From Lingula anatina (lineage: Eukaryota; Brachiopoda; Lingulata; Lingulida; Lingulidae): DNA of 30,372 bases. The translations under genes and the position numbers were made by a program. Numbering within the stretch: position 1 is the stretch's first letter; every line of letters begins with the position of its first letter. The notes beneath the pieces are model-generated. The model made no database searches and was not told where the DNA came from. It was given only the letters and a program-made list of their open reading frames with translations. The stretch covers positions 618,732-649,103 of the forward strand of contig NW_019775402.1 of the NCBI RefSeq assembly GCF_001039355.2, read 5' to 3'. This document shows positions 28,900-30,372 of this stretch, piece after piece.

Positions 28900-30264
28900 A
28901 ATGCATTATATAAAGAATCTAATTTTTAGAGCAGGAATTGATTTTCACTCATTCATGTGTGTCAGAGCTGGGGAGGATTGCTTATGGCTTGATAAATAAT
29001 TTTTATACCTTTAGCTAGTTAGATGACACTGATGGAGATGCTCTACAAAGCACAGTTTTTTTTTTTTTTTTTTTTACATTTTATTGTTTTTTTTTTCCTG
29101 TAAGGGCTCATTTCCAGAACACCGTTATAATGACTCCATCCCTAGAGATTTTTTCTACACAAATGTTTTCTTTTTTCCCATTTAAATTTCTTCACCCTCT
29201 GGTGTCCATCATCATAGAATGGTCAGGATGTCATTTACTCAGTCTGATAGTCTTGGTAACATTCAACAGTATAATTCATGCATTATGATTCATTTGAAAG
29301 TACTGACACATCAATACAAGGTCAATTGGGGATGTTTTTATTGCTGATTTGATTAACTTAGATCAGGATTAATGCCATACATGGGTGCCCCTGGGAATCA
29401 TTGTGGTAATATTGGTACAAATAGTAACAGTCATGATTATTTTGTATTCAGGTCTTTTAATTAAATTGATGTATTTGTATTTATATATGTGGCCTAGATG
29501 TATATAACAGTTTCTAACTTCAAGGGGGAACTAGAGCTAGCCTGAGTTTTTTTTCTGGCCACAGCTTTGTATTCTATAACATAGACCAGTTTAAACTTGT
29601 TGCTAGAAATTTTAGCTTTCTGTTAAATGTTTCATTTTCCCGCTATCAAACTTGCAGCTACATCTCCAATATATATATGCACCATATATAATTTGTCTGA
29701 CACTGTACTTATCATGAAATCATATTTATACAGAGCAAAAATTAGTTAGTTGATTTGCTAGTAACTTTTTGATTTTTTGAAGTTTTTTTTTCGTTCGTCT
29801 TGCACAGTCAATCTGCCTGCTATTGCATTGTCAACATACAAAAATATTCTGATATTTTATTCTTTTCTAGCAAGTGCTGCGTGTACTTGTGTCAGCTGAC
29901 TTTGGTTTGATTTGATATTCTTTTTTTTTTTTTATTGTATGTGACCTGAATACATTTCAGCACAGTGGGTAAATACCTGGCGTAACATTAAGTCCATTAA
30001 CATCAAAGGTATTTTCCTCAGGTACATTATACGGAATCCAGAATACATGATGTCACATATATTAAAGCATAATAAACCTCCCTGAACGATTTATTGTGTC
30101 CATTATTACTGTCCAGTGGACATGGGTGTTATGTGGACTGTCAAAGACCTCCTTTATTGTCTTAAGACATGATAGGATCTTAATGTTTGTGGCTTATTGA
30201 CTGTACTTTGTAACCTTGGTCTTTTCTGCAGTTTGTTGTATATATTTAACTCAATGTAGCTGTG

Positions 30265-30297
<33 letters not shown>

Positions 30298-30372
30298 GGT
30301 TTTTTTTTTTTTTAATTATGCACACTTTTCAGTTGTGGTAAAAAAGGGGTTTTGATCTTTTTTTTCTATTTT
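28900..30372. other. T-rich region with homopolymer runs, no gene seen
   Basis: Poly(T) runs at about 29058-29076, 29922-29933, 30268-30294 and 30301-30314. No defined element ends, RNA gene or coding frame. Confidence 0.5.

Noticed and set aside
28710-28913. 67-codon frame ending in repeated Leu-Phe-Ile-Tyr
   Set aside because: The second half is the TTTA microsatellite; only the first 15 codons before the donor are listed, at low confidence.

Overview
This window is eukaryotic, AT-rich, sparsely coding and dense in repeats. It looks like a draft assembly of an invertebrate metazoan; a marine lophotrochozoan such as a mollusc or brachiopod would fit, but nothing here fixes the phylum. Support comes from intron-split genes with GT/AG splice sites, AATAAA-type poly(A) signals, a tRNA-derived SINE, many short non-autonomous DNA transposons (MITEs), microsatellites, a 395-base N gap and isolated single Ns. 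No prokaryotic operon, CRISPR array, rRNA, canonical tRNA gene or virus was seen.

Left part (1-10,212): the only confidently recognised genes are two tandem, diverged paralogues on the minus strand (2569-3203 and 4064-4782). Both resemble the TMEM70/TMEM186 family of mitochondrial inner-membrane assembly factors: two membrane helices followed by a shared Y(V/I)RELYFD...KxFTAVT motif. Both large exons begin at an AG acceptor in the same codon phase, as expected for a duplicated gene. Their 5' exons were not identified. Around them are a 16-bp minisatellite, a long fold-back repeat, a 1.64-kb hAT-like element with perfect 13-bp terminal repeats, and a SINE head with a duplicated anticodon arm.

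Middle part (10,213-18,700): there are candidate plus-strand exons (11822-11955, 13646-13744, 17396-17486, 18464-18609), supported only by splice signals and open frames, and several MITEs, one nested in another (17998-18405).

Right part (18,700-30,372): tandem repeats of about 90 bp and 195 bp, another MITE (19691-19856), a comparatively CpG-rich stretch (about 19.9-21.6 kb), two candidate minus-strand 3' exons of an unrecognised gene (21835-22071, 22293-22547), a striking quasi-palindrome at 25.1 kb, then AT-rich intron-like or intergenic DNA with simple repeats.

The main structural result is that three apparent local duplications (151-915/1778-2540; 4695-8130/8136-10212; about 13200-14484/14880-16337) each abut an N or N run exactly where the left copy ends. 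The most economical reading is that overlapping contigs from two haplotypes were placed end to end. Read that way, the copies act as an internal population comparison: they give exact empty sites for a 168-bp MITE (5-bp target duplication AAAAT) and for the 1.64-kb hAT-like element (7-bp duplication ACAGTAA), plus a 13-versus-15 length difference in an AAT microsatellite next to a splice acceptor. I found no clear new molecular system. The most interesting content is this haplotype mosaic, the recently mobile elements and the TMEM70-like pair.
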